Assembly (NCBI GenBank): GCA_963971425.1
Contig: OZ020515.1
Span: 35,599,856-35,663,855, forward strand
DNA length: 64,000 nucleotides
Source: Bryoerythrophyllum caledonicum
Lineage: Eukaryota; Streptophyta; Bryopsida; Pottiales; Pottiaceae
Direction of reading: 5' to 3'
In this document: positions 63,566-64,000 of the stretch, in pieces
Layout: every line of letters starts with the position of its first letter
Position numbering within the stretch: position 1 is the first letter of the stretch
The notes under the pieces: generated by a model
Databases searched by the model: none
What the model saw: only the letters and a program-made list of their open reading frames with translations
What the model was told of the DNA's origin: nothing
Translations under genes and position numbers: made by a program

Positions 63566-64000
63566 GTTGCCCCTACCAAAAAAAAATAGTTAAATTGTGA
63601 TTTTTAGTCCTAGATAACCAAAAAAGTAGTTAGTATTACGTTGAAGTAGGTTGTATAATAATTAGTGAAAGCCGGTGAATGCTCAACTAGTTAATTAGTG
63701 TTAAAGTGGTGATAAAACCGGACCTTAAAACTACCAAAGTTGTGATCGGAAAGACCTAGAAAGAATGACCGGGAAGGATCTCCGGAAAAAAAGTCCAAAT
63801 CACAACTTATAGACTAAACTAACTATCTATTTAAAGATTAAATTAAAGACTAATTAGTGGCTGGATACCAGGGCTACCCGGGTATTATCCGGGCAGCAGC
63901 CACAAATTCCCCCTCCCTCTCCACCGACCTCCCCTCTCTTGAATTTGATCCCCCTCCAAAACTTCTTCATCTCTCCAAATCACTCCTCTCTTCCTCTCCC
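63566..64000. other. Unassigned window end
   Basis: No gene is visible. 63870-63900 has ACCCGGGTATTATCCGGGC-type inverted bases, and the last 100 bases are C/T-rich (CTCCCTCTCC), like a 5' UTR or promoter pyrimidine tract of a gene beyond the window. Confidence 0.3.

Overview
The window is nuclear DNA of a land plant. It holds five intact-looking protein genes, four of them with canonical GT-AG introns and plant-type products, inside roughly 45 kb of AT-rich repeats. The products are a Pht1 phosphate transporter, Rrp7, MCM6, a peroxisomal fatty-acid multifunctional protein and an intronless cytochrome b561. Genes are GC-rich, introns are short (mostly 70-350 bp), and telo-boxes lie near two genes. 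I cannot fix the species; a non-seed plant such as a bryophyte or lycophyte is my guess.

Layout. 1-3.4 kb: promoter and two-exon PHT1 gene (+). 3.4-10.3 kb: AT-rich intergenic DNA with a LINE 3' tail and a satellite-like array (8.53-9.42 kb) built of ~184 bp units that alternate in type. 10.35-11.3 kb: four-exon RRP7-like gene (+) with a telo-box just upstream. 11.3-14.7 kb: degenerate simple repeats. 14.67-19.28 kb: a complete but decayed Ty1/copia retrotransposon (-) with 202/204 bp LTRs. 19.3-30.8 kb: repeats, including a tRNA-headed SINE, a pair of 403 bp MITEs, and three abutting elements of one terminal-inverted-repeat family in alternating orientation. 30.85-37.42 kb: MCM6 (-, 18 exons). 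38.06-43.82 kb: multifunctional protein AIM1/MFP2 type (-, 18 exons, ends in the peroxisomal signal SRL). 45.6-58.5 kb: two non-LTR retrotransposons head to head; the larger (+) is split by a 4.25 kb DNA transposon with 31 bp terminal inverted repeats. 59.67-60.37 kb: cytochrome b561 (+), followed by a 53 bp minisatellite. 61.9-64 kb: a Tc1/mariner transposase remnant and a third LINE 3' end.

The host genes do not form a pathway together. The most unusual content is the LINE family. Joined across copies it has a degenerate 2A-like motif, an APE-type endonuclease, reverse transcriptase, RNase H, a CCHC zinc knuckle followed by a KRHN motif, and a C-terminal domain that resembles the restriction-like endonuclease of R2-type elements. 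That is a possible dual-endonuclease (Dualen-like) architecture. Its 3' tail recurs six times in the window, once fused to a tRNA-like head, which suggests a SINE/LINE partnership.
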